Shown here piece by piece: positions 33,826-45,118 of a DNA stretch of 64,000 nucleotides (its first letter is position 1; each line of letters begins with the position of its first letter). The notes under the pieces were generated by a model that had not been told where the DNA came from, made no database searches, and saw nothing but the letters and a program-made list of their open reading frames with translations. The stretch is from Tretioscincus oriximinensis. Lineage: Eukaryota; Chordata; Lepidosauria; Squamata; Gymnophthalmidae. The stretch is taken from contig JAJVDF010000134.1 of the NCBI GenBank assembly GCA_022410635.1, forward strand, positions 265,084-329,083, in the 5' to 3' direction. The translations under genes and the position numbers were made by a program.

Positions 33826-34138
33826 ACAAGAAGAAGAAGAACTGGGTTCTTATACCCTGCTTTTCTCACCTTCCAAGGGGACTCAAAGCAGCTTACAAGG
33901 GTATTTTTGCCTGAAGGCTTACATTCTGTCTTCCCCACCAGGCTTTGGTGGTTCCCATGTATCTACTTGCAGTAGTTTTCAATTTCTTGCAATTCATGCT
34001 TTCGAACAGCTGGGTTGGCTAGAACTACAGGCTAATGGAAGGTGATCACCTTTCCCCACATCCGATACAGGGCTTTGAAACCCGATCTCCCAGATGAGAG
34101 ACCGTTTCCTAAGCTACTGAGCCATTCATGCCTGTGAT
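33826..34138 (-). mobile_element. Full-length tRNA-derived SINE (TTC-tailed)
   Basis: On the minus strand the head is a tRNA-like pol III promoter: A box TGGCTCAGTAGCTTAGG (34108-34124) and B box GGGTTTCAAAGCC (34071-34083) at tRNA spacing. The unique body and the GTTCTTCTTCTTC tail follow at 33826. Same family as 50981-51290. As a tRNA it is not functional. Confidence 0.88.
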
Positions 34139-34254
34139 ATGGTAAGTGAGCATACATATGAAAGCAGTAGCAAAAGTTGCCTTCCATATTCAAGTGTAGA
34201 TGGTTGTAAATGTAGCCTGAACTAATGCTAAACAAAGCAAGAAAATGTGCTAGA

Positions 34255-34296
34255 TGCAGGGTTAATTTGGTAGAACATAACACTTGAGACCAGTGA
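34255..34296 (+). repeat. 42-bp direct repeat, left copy
   Basis: TGCAGGGTTAATTTGGTAGA, then ACATAACACTTGAGACCAGTGA. Two mismatches from 34851-34892. Confidence 0.85.
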
Positions 34297-34850
34297 TACC
34301 ATCCCTTCCCACCTATCTTTAATTATTTAAATAGGCCTGTGGCCTGAGTTCATTGAACGTTGTTTTCAAATAAATGTGGTTTTCAGAGATAGTTTACCCT
34401 TGCCAAGGTAGCAGAGAATCATGATCACTAAATGGACAAGAAATAAGGTTTTCATAATTTTCCTAGGGACCCGTCAAAAGAACAAGAGATGGGTTAAACA
34501 TTTCGTTGACATACTTTCCTTTTTCCATAACAATTGTGTCAAAACAATAAACAGGGACTTTCTAATATTCTGTAGATACAGAAATTTGACAATTGCAAGA
34601 TTAAGAAGCTTGGTGTTTCCCCTTCGAGACAAACACACTTATTATATTTATTTATTTATTTATTTATTTATTCTCCTAGTGACAAGAAAGAAGACAGCAG
34701 ATACAGACTCATTGGTCTCTTGGGTGATCATATTTTTGCTGGGTATTTTTTTTAATCTTTCCTTTAACCATTTAAGTGAACTTGAACTAATAACATTTTT
34801 ATTATCTTGATAAGTTCGGAATTCTTCAAGAAATTGTAGGACTCTGGTAG
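34297..34850. other. 555-bp segment between 42-bp direct repeats
   Basis: Contains a TTTA microsatellite (34645-34672) and an open frame (34421-34810, 129 codons) with no known motif. Could be an insertion bounded by a long duplication, or the product of a local duplication. Confidence 0.4.
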
Positions 34851-34892
34851 TGCAGGGTTAATTTGGTAGAACACAACACTTGAGACCAATGA
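34851..34892 (+). repeat. 42-bp direct repeat, right copy
   Basis: Partner of 34255-34296. Confidence 0.85.
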
Positions 34893-35514
34893 GAATGATG
34901 TTGAGTAAAAATCTAATGTTTGCTCAGTTTCAAGTAGATTTTATAGATCTGCAGAAATTGAAACCAGAGATGTGGAACACTACTTTTCATATGAACTTTG
35001 CATGAATGCAAAAATGGGTAATTCCTCTGAAAAAGTCAATATTGCTTGTTCTGCCAAGGACTTTATTGATGTTGGTGATTCCTAACAGCAAAAATGACAG
35101 ACAATTTTGTCACAGTTGTAATCACTGAAACTGATGAGCACAACTGGATCAGCAGAAAATAATTGTCATGCCATTTTTGATCTTTGCAATTCACATTTAA
35201 CCCATTACAGACCTAAAAGATGTTTAAAACATGTCTAGCTAAGCAATGCTCAGCATATCATTCTGGCTCATTGTCCCTTCTTTCTAATTGTTTCTCTAAT
35301 GTGTTATTATATAAGTTATACTGTAATTAGGGATGTGCAAAACCTTCAGTGTGAAATATTTTTCACTCTTAACAAGCTGTCTCATGTGATCCAAACTTAT
35401 ATCCTTACAAAAAAAAAAACTCAAATACAAGCTGCACCAAAATTGTAGCTATTTTCACAGGAAGAGGCGGAAGAAGAAAGAAGTGAGGAGAAAGAGGAGA
35501 AAGTGTTGCTTGCC

Positions 35515-36455
35515 TTAGGCTACGTTCAGACGGCGAGCTAAAACCTGAAATAAATGATACACATATAGCAAATGCCTATCCCTTCACACCAAAAAGCTAT
35601 ATTCCGGAATATACAATGGTGTGTCTGTTCACACGTATACATGTATTCTCGTGATACGCAGTCAGCCATCCCAACAGAGCCGATCAGTTGGCTGCGTGTC
35701 ATGAGAAGTCTTTTCCTAAGCCCAGGCTGGCCTCCGCCTGCTTTTGGGGGCTTCTGCTTGGAGATCAGCTTTGCAAAAGGAAGAGGAACAAAACCTCCTC
35801 CTCCCCTCAGCCGATCTGCAGGAAATTCAGCTGAAGAAGGGGAGACGGCTGCAGTCTGCTGGCCCCATCCATACGGAGCCTAGGTCTGGGTAACATTTGG
35901 GGACATTTTGGCATGAGGGTGGCCAAGCTCTGTCCCAAAACATTACCCAGACCTAGGCTCCATATGGATGGGACCAGCAGAAGGAAGCCGTTTCCCCTCC
36001 TTCAGCAGAATTCCCTGCAGATCAGCTCTGCCTGTTGTCAAATAGACTGGCTGAGGGGAGGAGGTTTTGTTCCTCTTCCTTTTGCAGAGCCGATCTCCAG
36101 GCACCAGCCCCAAAAGGAGGCGGGGGGCAGCCTGGGCTTAGGAAAAGGTGGGCAGATTTCCCCGCCGAAGGAGGTGGCGCTTCCCCCTGTCATCTTTCCC
36201 CTCCTGTCTCTCGCACTAATAATGGTCACTCGAGAGAGGAAGGGAATTGGCTACGAGGTGACAGAGGTTGGCTTCGAGGTTTTGGACATTCTCCGCAATT
36301 ATTCCTGATTATCCGAGCAATAGTTTATTGCGGAATAAATGGCCTTTATTGCCAAAGTTTTACTCATACACGCTTAACACGTGTAACGTGACCTTCAAAA
36401 TGGTGCTATAACTGAGGCATAAAATAGTCATGTGAACTCACACTTAATCTTTCTT
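35515..36455. mobile_element. GC-rich foldback DNA transposon
   Basis: Long imperfect inverted repeat: 35711-35905 against 35931-36147, with a 25-bp centre. Outer ends TTAGGCTACGTTCAGACGGC (about 35516) and the inverse of GTGAACTCACACTTAA (about 36446) are weakly similar, with TTAG/TTAA at the borders. It contains CpG and short palindromes (ATTCCGGAAT near 35602). Open frames (35572-35883, 35913-36308, 36035-36391) overlap in several frames within the arms and have no motif, so I treat them as by-products. Confidence 0.65.
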
Positions 36456-36930
36456 TTTAACTGTCTTGTTTATATTTATAAGAATGTTTCAAAGCTATGT
36501 CCACAAATAAAAAAGGTTTCAGAACTGCCTTAGAGATTGTAGTGTTCTACTTTTATGTTTTTATTAGTTGATAATCCTGTTGTGTACATTGGGTATGTTG
36601 GATTTAATGGGTTCTAGAAATGAACTGAAAGTGCATTAAAACTTGGCCTTGGCCAAGCTTCACTACACCTTAAGTGGGAGAGTTGCTATGAATAAAGCCA
36701 AAGGGCTGTTAGTTTTCTATATATAACTTTCTGGCCCTGTACAGATCTTAGTTTTACTCTAAATTCCGATTGAGAGAACAAATCAGCAAAATGGCAAGCT
36801 GTTTCCTTTTGGCATTCTGTAATTTTGGAAATCCACCTTTAGGTTAGATAATGTGGAAGTAAAATTACTATAAACTCTGCTGTCATATTCATTCATTCTG
36901 AAAATGGACTGGAGCTGGATTTAAACATAG
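36456..36930. other. Unannotated sequence
   Basis: Nothing recognised. Confidence 0.4.
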
Positions 36931-37370
36931 GTTTCCCCCTCCCCATTTTTGTCTTCTTTTATCCTTCTCTCTCTATTGCCTAATCCTTCTCTCTCTCTTT
37001 CTTCCTCTCCCTTCTCTCTTCTATCCATTCACTTTTATCAAGTCATGGGGTTGATCTTCTATTCTTCCCTGTACTACAACCTTCAGCAAAGATACTGTTG
37101 GGGGTTAGAGGATGTATATCTGTAGAGAGAGGGGGAAGAAGAGAGAGAGCTGAGCAGTGGGAGGAGAGCTGGGCAGCTGACGAGTTAAGCAGTGGGTAGG
37201 AGAGTTGGGTAGCCAGAAGGAGGGAGAATTGTGTGGGGGAGACCTCAATAGTGAAGGGAGAGAAGCAGGAAGGTTGGGGAAGAGTTGGAATGTCAAGGGG
37301 AGACTTGGATAATGGGCAATGAGAGAAGCTGGCTGGAGCACTAGTCAGGCAGGTGGGTAGGGGAAGTAGC
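36931..37370 (+). repeat. Pyrimidine-rich then purine-rich low-complexity region
   Basis: CTTCTCTCTCT-type run at 36950-37030, followed by a GGGAGAG/GGGTAG-type purine-rich run at 37110-37370. The two asymmetric tracts could pair or form non-B DNA. Confidence 0.55.
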
Positions 37371-37774
37371 CCAAGGACGTATTTGCATTGCTGTTGTTTG
37401 TTTTAGTCTCTCTCTTGCTACCACTGTGGGTAGAACTTCCCTTGTGTCGACTTCACAAGCTGCTCCATGTATCCTTCTGCCTGCATTTCCTTGTACCTGG
37501 TTGGGGGAAATGGCCTAACACTGGACCCAGATATATTCATAGCATACCAACATGGTCTCAGGATAAAGGGGTAATATTGTATAGTATTGCAATTGAAGAT
37601 AAATTAACGCTCCATCTAGATTTTTCAGCAATAATAAACACTGTAACTGTGCAAACACAATGAACACAGTTGCACATACCACACCATAATGAGAGTAGTG
37701 TTCAAATCAATAAGTATCTTCATTTGCCTCATGTTTTAACTTGGCCTACCGAGCACTCTAAAGTTCTAAACACC

Positions 37775-38250
37775 TCAATTTAAAAAGGACGCTAATAAGC
37801 TGAAGGAAGTTCAAAGGAGAGTTACAAAAAAAAGTAATCGGTCAGAAAAACAAATTGTTAAAGGAATCTAGGGATGTGATTGGGATTGGCGAATATCTGT
37901 GTGATGTTTTTATTAGGATTATTATGTTTCTTGCATGCTCTTTGGTGAAAAGACATCATAAATAAATGTTTTGATTGATCGATATTTCACCTATAAAAGA
38001 GTAGATTGCGGGGCAGCATGTAGCTGTCTACAAATATTTGAAGAACAGTCACAGAACAGAGGGATCAGCCTTCTTCTCATAGGCACAAGGAAAGATCAGA
38101 AGAAACAGGTTGAAATATCAAGGGAGTAGATTAGATACCAGACAAAACAAAAACACGCTCAGATGGCAAGAATCTGAACAAGTGGAATAGCTTTCCTCTG
38201 GGGTGACCCTAGATGTACCTTCCAATTCTATGGTTGTATGATAGAGAAGA
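37775..38250 (+). mobile_element. CR1 LINE 3' end interrupted by an L2-tail-like piece
   Basis: AAGGACGCTAATAAGCTGAA and AGGTACAAAGGAGAGTTAC-like RT C-terminal sequence at 37785-37880. Resumes at 38000 (TAGCTGTCTACAAATATTTG) to the CR1 end CCTTCCAATTCTATGGTTG. About 37880-37985 is foreign, ending AAAAGACATCATAAATAAATG, like an L2-type 3' tail. Confidence 0.8.
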
Positions 38251-39602
38251 CAAGAGAAGAAAGTGTATTAAAGCATTATAATGAAGAGACCAGCTGTAAA
38301 CAAGGACATACCATGAACATTAATAGCTATATCCTGTAACATACTTTGCATTCATTCAGCATTCTTTGGCTGTGTCAAGATGCTGAAAGTACTGCTGTAC
38401 ATGAGTGATCTTTTCAACTAAGAGCACAATCCAGAGTATATTTACACCAAAGCAGCAGACAGTCTGTTTGATCAAGCTTTCCTCTTGTCAAACGTATTGC
38501 ATGTGACTGCAGCCTGGGATATGAAATTTTTATTTTATTTTGATAGAAACTAAACTCTACTGAATGTCGTAAGTGGCTTTGGCTTTAGCATCTTTGTGCT
38601 GTCAGTTCTATGATGAGTCCCTGGGACTTTAGAGTGTTTGCCATTAATTTAAAAGGACTTATAACAGATACTTGGGTTAATAGTTTTCACAGGAAATAAT
38701 CTAGTGCATTACAGTACAGTACATCATCATATTCCCGGGCTCCTAGTTGTGTACTGAAGCCCCATGTGTCACTGAGGCATTCTCTTATGAGTCACACAGT
38801 TTTTACAACGTGAATTTTAAATCAGAACTGAGGTGAGGAAGGAGACTCACTAATATTTCTGCCCCTCTCAACATTATCTTTGTTCTACATTCCTTTTTAA
38901 GAATATCCTTCAGAAAGGACAATAAACCCAAAGCAAGGCCATTTGATAATAATACTTGTAAATGTGCTGAAAACTGTGGCTCTTTCTGCACTTGTTTATG
39001 TTCCAGATAATATCCTGGGGCAATAATCTGCCATCTGCATGCTACTATAGACTGGTAAACCTTGCGTAGGGCTGTTATAATCAACACCAACATGTGAATA
39101 ACTGGTCCCTACGTTACTAGCATACTCCAGTATGGTAACAGCAATGGCCCATTGTGGCAGGCTCAGACGTGATTTATTACTTCAATGATGGCTTTCTGAT
39201 TTATCTACTAGCATATCTTTGGTTTATCTCCTGGCCTATCTGATCACAGCCTAGAATAATATTGACACTTCATCATTGGTTCATATTTCTCTGGAATGAA
39301 GAACATCAGTTATTAGAATCAATATGAACATACCATACCAGGATACTGTAGGTCTGGTGCAGATACGGCCTAAAAACATCTAAACTAGAAATAAAAAGAC
39401 ATTTTCAAATAGTAAGAATCATTTAATAACAATATTGACCCCATAACAAGGCCAGAGAATACCCCTCATAGGCACTCATTAGACATCAATAAAGCAATCA
39501 CACATATGAGCATAGTTGTATAGGTTGGAACTTAAGCATTAAGGAATGTCATAAACTTCTCCAATGCCACAGAGTTGGTAATTACTTTATCCAGGATACT
39601 AG
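38251..39602. other. Unannotated sequence
   Basis: No recognised gene or repeat. Confidence 0.4.
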
Positions 39603-39832
39603 AGCTCTTTCTGCTAGCCTGTAGCTCTAGCCAACCCAGCTGTTTGAAAGCAAGAATTGCAGCTCACTACAAGTAGATAGATGGGAATCACCATAGCCTG
39701 GTGGGGAAGATAGAATGTAAGCCTTCGGGTAAAAACATCCTTGTAAGCCGCTTTGAGTGTCTTTGAAAGGTGAGAAAAGTGGGATATAAGAACCCACTCC
39801 TTCTTCTCCCTCTTCTCTTTCTTCTTCTTCTT
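39603..39832 (+). mobile_element. SINE (TTC-tailed), head missing
   Basis: Begins at GAGCTCTTTCTGCTAGCCTG, runs through ATGGGAATCACCATAGCCTG and GTAAGCCGCTTTGAGTG to a TCTTTCTTCTTCTTC tail. Aligns to 51080-51290. Confidence 0.88.
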
Positions 39833-40334
39833 TGACTTAACAGCAATACAGACTATTGTTTTTAAGGAGGGTCAGAAGACTGAATATGTTTTGGAACCTT
39901 TCCCCGATANTGAATCTGGTTATTGAGTCCTGGTTACTGAAACAAGTAGTTTGTCTTGCTGCTTTCCTTTGTGAGTAGTATTGATAGTAGTGCAAACGTT
40001 TATCATCAGTGCTGACACGGACTCTAAGGAAATCTTTAGCATTAAAATATATCTCAAGTCTTGCTTTGATGAGCTGTTTTAGTTCTTTTTTTCAAGTTGG
40101 CTTTTTTCTCCACTCTGAAGAAAAGAGCAATATTGGAGTTGCTGGAATTATTTTCCATTTCCCAGGTGCAGGACCTAGCTATTCAATGATTGACTAATTT
40201 AGTGACTAAAACCAGAATGAGGTCAAGCAGCGACAACTGGGTGCTACACGGTCATAAAAAAGAGAGCCATTGGTGGTGGTGGTGGTGGTGATGGTTACTG
40301 AAAAAAGATTAAACTCAAAATACAGATTGTGAAC
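39833..40334. other. Unannotated sequence with a GGT run
   Basis: N at 39910. A TGG trinucleotide run at 40270-40292. No recognised gene. Confidence 0.45.
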
Positions 40335-42190
40335 ATAGAACATAAAAACGTAAGAGGGACCCTGCTGAATTGAGAAACAGCCCATCTAGTTGAGCATGCT
40401 GTCTCACACAGAGACCCACAAATTGCACCTGGGCAGTCTAGAACAAAAGAAGGAAAAAACTTCAACTGGTCTCGATGCCCTGCAAATGTTATTTTAGGAG
40501 TACTGCCAGTAGCTGCATCTCAGAAGCAGTATGAAGATATCTATCTTAGTAGCTATTTATACCCTTGGTGTCCATGAACTTGTCTAATCCTGTCTTAAAG
40601 CTATCCAGGCTGCTAGCTACCATCACATCTTCTGGAAGTAAATTCCATAGGCTTATTTTCTGGGTGAAAAATATACCTTCCTTTGTTTGTTCTCACTCTT
40701 CTGTCCATTAGTTTCAAGGAATACTCCCTGGTCTTAATGTTGTGTGACAGAGAAAATATTTTTTTCTCTATTCATCTTATCCACAACATGCATGCTTTTA
40801 TATACCTCAATCAGATCATCTCTCAAAAGCCATCTTTCAAGGCTGAAGAGTCCCAGACATTGCAGACTGACTGCATAAGGGAGGTGTTCCAGTCCTTTGA
40901 TCACTCTAATTGCCTTTTTCTGCACCTTCTCTAGTTCCACAATATTCTTTTTGAGATGTGGTGACCAGAATTGTACACAATATTACAAATTTGGCCACAT
41001 CACAGACTTATAAAGAGGCAAATGATAGATGAAGATATCCTTTCAATTCCTTTCCTTATGATCCCCAACATTGAATTTGCTTTTTTGCTGCTGCACACTG
41101 GGTTGACACCTTCATTGAACTGTCTACCAACACCAAGATCTTTTTTCCTGCTCGGTCAGAGAAACTTCATTCCCATCAGTTGGTAGGAGTAATTGGGGTT
41201 CTTTGCCCCAATGTGCATGACTTTGCGCTTGCTTAAGTTGAAGTGCATTTGCCACTTTGTTGTGCACTCACAATAGATCACTCTGGAGTGCCTTGTAATC
41301 ACTTTCTGGTTTTACTACCCAGAACAGTTTAGTGTCTTTAGTGAACTTGGGTACTTTACTATTTACCTCGGCATCCGGATCGTTTATGCATATTTTGAAA
41401 AGCAAAGGTTCCAGAACTGAACCCTGGGGTACGTCACTTTTCACCTCCTTCCACCCAGAGAACTGTCTATTTACTACTACCCTCTGTCTTCGGTCTTTTA
41501 GCCAGTTTATCCAGGACAGATGCCTCTTATTCCATGTTCATGGAGCTTTTGTAGCAGTCTTTCATGAGGAACTTCATCAAAAGCCTTCTGAAAGTTTAGA
41601 TAGACAATATCAACCAGATACCCTGTATCACATACTTATTAACACTCTCAAAGAATTTTAACAAATTTGGAGAAACCATGCTGAGTTTTATTCAGCAATG
41701 CATGCTTCTCCTTGTATTTGGTAATGTTATCCTTGATTATGGTTTCCAACACTTTACATGAAACTGGTGTCAAACTGATTAGTCTATAATTTTCAGGATC
41801 ACCCCGGGTTACTTTTTTGAAGATTGGTGTTACATTTGCTACCCTCCAATCGACTGGCACAGTGCCTGATCTTAGGGAAAGATTAGATATTTTGGCTAGA
41901 AACTCAGCAATTTCAATCTGAGTTCTTTAAGCATTCTGGGATGAATGCCTTCTGGCCTTACAGTTTTATTGGTGTTCAGTTTGTTAAGGCCAGCAAGGAC
42001 CTCCTCCCTTGTTATCTCTGTCCAGTTTAATTTCTCTTCTGTTCTTCTTGAAAAGAGTCAATCTGTTGCAGCTATATACCCTCTGTCCTCTCTAATGAAA
42101 AGTGAAGCAAAAATTCATTTAATCTCTCTGCAATCTCCTTTTCCTTTTTGATTATCTCCGTCTGTTCATTGCTGTCTAGTGGTCAGAGTG
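40335..42190 (-). mobile_element. CR1 LINE, ORF2 C-terminal half plus 3' UTR
   Basis: About 1.85 kb, older than 6947-8645 but co-linear. 41860-41648 gives the RT start 'DWRVANVTPIFKKVTRGDPE' and 'YRLISLTPVSCKVLE'. 40940-40734 gives the C-terminal 'MELEKVQKKAIRVIKGLEHL'. The palm region is visible but frame-broken between 41650 and 41300. The 3' UTR (40335-40560) is a subfamily variant of the AAGAACATAAGAAG type (GAACATAAAAACGTAAGAGG). Dead. Confidence 0.9.
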
Positions 42191-42804
42191 TGAAGATGGA
42201 AGGGAAGAATAAACTGTTTCAGGTTGACTTACAGATTAACATTTTCAAAAGGAAATCCCATAGGATTATAGTGAAACAGAAATTTGAGCTGTCAAATTTA
42301 TTCTAGAATAGAGGACCAGAGAAGAGAAATATATGTTCATTTTTTTAAAAGAAAATAAACTAAATGACTATAATTGTTTCTGTACATATAAAAATGGCTG
42401 TTGACATGTGTTTAGAGAATAAGAAAGGAAGTAGGAGAAAGAAAATACTAGTTTATTCTTCAGATTTCCATTTTTCCCCTTTCAATGTTTAGTAAGTTAC
42501 CCACAATATTCTGGAATAAACTAATGAGTTTTTATTCCTTCCATTTCCATTTTTCCCCTTTTTATATCGTTTTTTTGACAAATTATATGTACAAATATTA
42601 TATTTTATACCCTTGGATGTGAGCTTGTCTCTGCTCAAAGAGCTGCATAAGAAAACAATTAAACACAGAAAGCCTGTTTAGTTAATTAATTATCAATATT
42701 TTTTCTGGTGTAGCCCACTAATTATATTCTGTTAAGTTCTGAAAGAACTCATTCATGAGCACTGACATTTACCCTTCCTGGTGTAACAAACACCTAAATA
42801 AATC
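42191..42804. other. Unannotated AT-rich sequence
   Basis: The 13-bp phrase TCCATTTTTCCCC occurs twice (about 42467 and 42546). No recognised element. Confidence 0.4.
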
Positions 42805-42815
42805 TTTAAATCCAT

Positions 42816-43006
42816 CAAAGGGGCTAATGGCACTTTGAGACTAACAGGAGAAGTGGGTGGCATAAGCTTTCATAGACATGTCTGAAGAAGTAGATGTGTC
42901 TACGAAAGCTTATGCCACCCACTCTTCTTCTGTTAGTCTCAAAGTGCTACTAGCCCCTTTGCTGGACTTTCTACTAGACTAGTACGGCTATTTCTCTGAA
43001 ATTAAT
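42816..43006. repeat. Inverted double copy of the hammerhead-like repeat, one insertion
   Basis: TTTAAATCCAT at 42805-42815 and 43007-43017 is a perfect 11-bp target duplication enclosing 191 bp. The insert is two inverted halves joined near 42880. The left half is minus strand (GGGGCTAATGGCACTTTGAG, then GGCATAAGCTTTCATAGACA). The right half is plus strand: CTGAAGA 42882-42888, stem 42890-42895/42898-42903, GAAA 42904-42907, and the full 3' tail CTTTCTACTAGACTAG, then GCTATTTCTCTGAAAT. Confidence 0.88.
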
Positions 43007-43017
43007 TTTAAATCCAT

Positions 43018-43454
43018 GTTGAACAAAGAGACAAGTTACTAGGATGTAGAGCCAAGTTGCCAGGATGTACTCCTGAGCATGCTCTGTGTGGGGCTAAAGC
43101 AAGAAGTGTATGAGATTCTCATCCTGCTGTATTCATGTGAGATCCTGTCTTCTCCCATTAACACCAGCACATGAAAGCTTAGAAAGGAAATATGTGCTGT
43201 TTTGCTTAGATTTTGGAAAAGATCAGCAATCAGGAAATGGCTGGTTCTCATATGCAGTCTATGTTTTCAACATCTCAAAAAGCAATTCCGCCTGATTCAC
43301 ACTTGGCCTTATTCTGTTTCAGAAAATGATCTGAAGGGTCTACTGTCCACATGCCATTCTGGGCTAGCACAAGCCACAACAGGTTTTATGCTAGCTCCAA
43401 AATAGTATATATGAGAAGTAGGCCCCATAGACCATTTTCTGGAACAGAATAAGA
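43018..43454. other. Unannotated sequence
   Basis: No recognised element. 43300-43450 shares GCACAAGCC-like and CTTATTCTGTTTC wording with 54030-54140, perhaps an old repeat. Confidence 0.35.
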
Positions 43455-45118
43455 TCAAATTTATTTATTTACATTTTTATACTGTCCTATATCCAAAGGT
43501 CTCAGGGCGGTTAACAATAAAATCACAATTAACGCGTTAAAAACAACCACACCTAAAAAACAGGGAAGAGACAGCAGTTTTCTCAGCCAAAGGCCAGGCC
43601 AAAGAGGTGCATCTTCAAATGTTTTCTGAAAGTGCACAAAGATGATGACTGACGTACCTGGAGGGTGAGACTATTCCATAACCTGGGGGCTGCCACAGAA
43701 AAGGCCCTATTCCAGTTTCTCACCCTCACTGCCACTGAGGGATGCAGTACAGTTGGGTCAGGAAGGGCCCCCCTACAGATCTTAAGGCATGGGCAGGCTC
43801 ATATGGGAGAAGGTGTTCCTTTAGATATTTGGGCCCAAGTTAGGCTTTATGGGTGAGTGTTAATACCTTGAATTGGGCTCAGTAGCAAATTGGCAGCCAG
43901 TGCAGTTCTTTCAGGACCAGCGTGATATGTGTCTGACCAGTCAAACTAGCCAGCAGTCTAGCTGCTGCATTCTGCACCAGCTGCAGCTTCCAAACTGTTT
44001 TCAAGGGCAGCCCCATATAGAGTGCATTACAATAGTCCAACTTGAAATTTAAGAGAGCATGATTACTGTGGCCAGATCATCCCTATCCAGAAGTGGCTGC
44101 AAATGGCGGACCCGACATAGCTGGAAGTAAGCATTCCTGGCCACCGCCTCCACCTGATATTCAAGTGTCAGCAAACGATGCAGAAGCACGCTCAGATTTC
44201 GCACCCATCCCTTATAGGGCAATTGAACCCCATCCAGATGAGGGTTCCTACTCACTTCATGGACCCAGGATGCAATGATTCACAGCACCTCTATCTTGTT
44301 TGGATTCAGCTTCAATTTATTGGCCCCCATCCAGCCCAATACTGCCTTCTGGCACCTGTCAAGCACTTCAACCACCTCTCCTGATTCAGATGGAACAGAG
44401 AGATAGAGCTGGGTGTCATCAGCATATTGATGACTCTTCACTCCAAATCTCCTGATGACCTCTCCCAGCAGCTTTATATAGATGTTGAGCAGTATGGGGA
44501 AAGGATCAACTCCTGAGGACCCCCACAAGTGAGCTTTTTGGGTGTCGAGCAAGACTCCCCCACCACAATTCTCTGGAAGATAGGAGCACAACTACTGAAA
44601 TGAGTTGCCACCAACTCCTGAACTCCGTAGCCTCTCCAGGAAGATATCATGGTCAATGGTATCAAAAGCTGCTGAGAAGTCCAGGAGAACCAACAGAGTT
44701 ACATTGCCCCCATCTCTCGGAGTAGGTCATCAACCAGGGAGACCAAGGTGGTTTCTGTGGCGTGACCAGGTCTGAAGCCAGATTGAAATGGGTCTAAATC
44801 TGTTTCTTCCAAGCATGCCTGCAGTTGAACAGCCACGGCCCACTCTAGAACCTTTCCTAGAAAGGGTATGTTGGCCACTGGCTGGTAGCTGTTTAACTTT
44901 TCTGGGTCCAAGGAAAGCTTTTTGAGGAGAGGGTGTACCACCAACTCTTTATGAGCTGGCAAGACCATCACATCTCTAAAGGAAGCATTCACTACTCCCT
45001 GGACCCACCTAGTCATACCCTGCCAACTGGCTTTTATCTGCCAGGAAGGGCAAGGATCCAGAGGATATAAAATTGGCTGAACCCCAGCAAGCAGTTTGTC
45101 CACATCAAATGGTTTTTA
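43455..45118 (-). mobile_element. L2-clade LINE, RT domain plus 3' end
   Basis: Minus strand. 45103-44699 carries 'LKKLSLDPEKLNSYQPVANI' and 'FQSGFRPGHATETTLVSLVD', typical of reptile L2 RT. 44700-44620 encodes an AAFDTIDH catalytic block in another frame. 44591-44280 carries 'HQYADDTQLYLSVPSESGEV' with an intact YADD box, then a KLKLNP block. 44255-44049 gives 'VARNAYFQLCRVRHLQPLLD'. The 3' end is GCCCTGAGACCTTTGG, then a TAAA-repeat tail at 43455-43475. Several frameshifts, a GVPQ block that is lost, and no endonuclease domain: a 5'-truncated pseudogene. Confidence 0.93.

Noticed and set aside
34421..34810. 129-codon open frame
   Set aside because: Crosses a TTTA microsatellite (gives an IYLFIYLFI stretch) and has no family resemblance.
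35572..36391. Several 100-131-codon frames in the GC-rich foldback
   Set aside because: They overlap in different frames and on opposite arms of one inverted repeat; GC-rich DNA has few stops.
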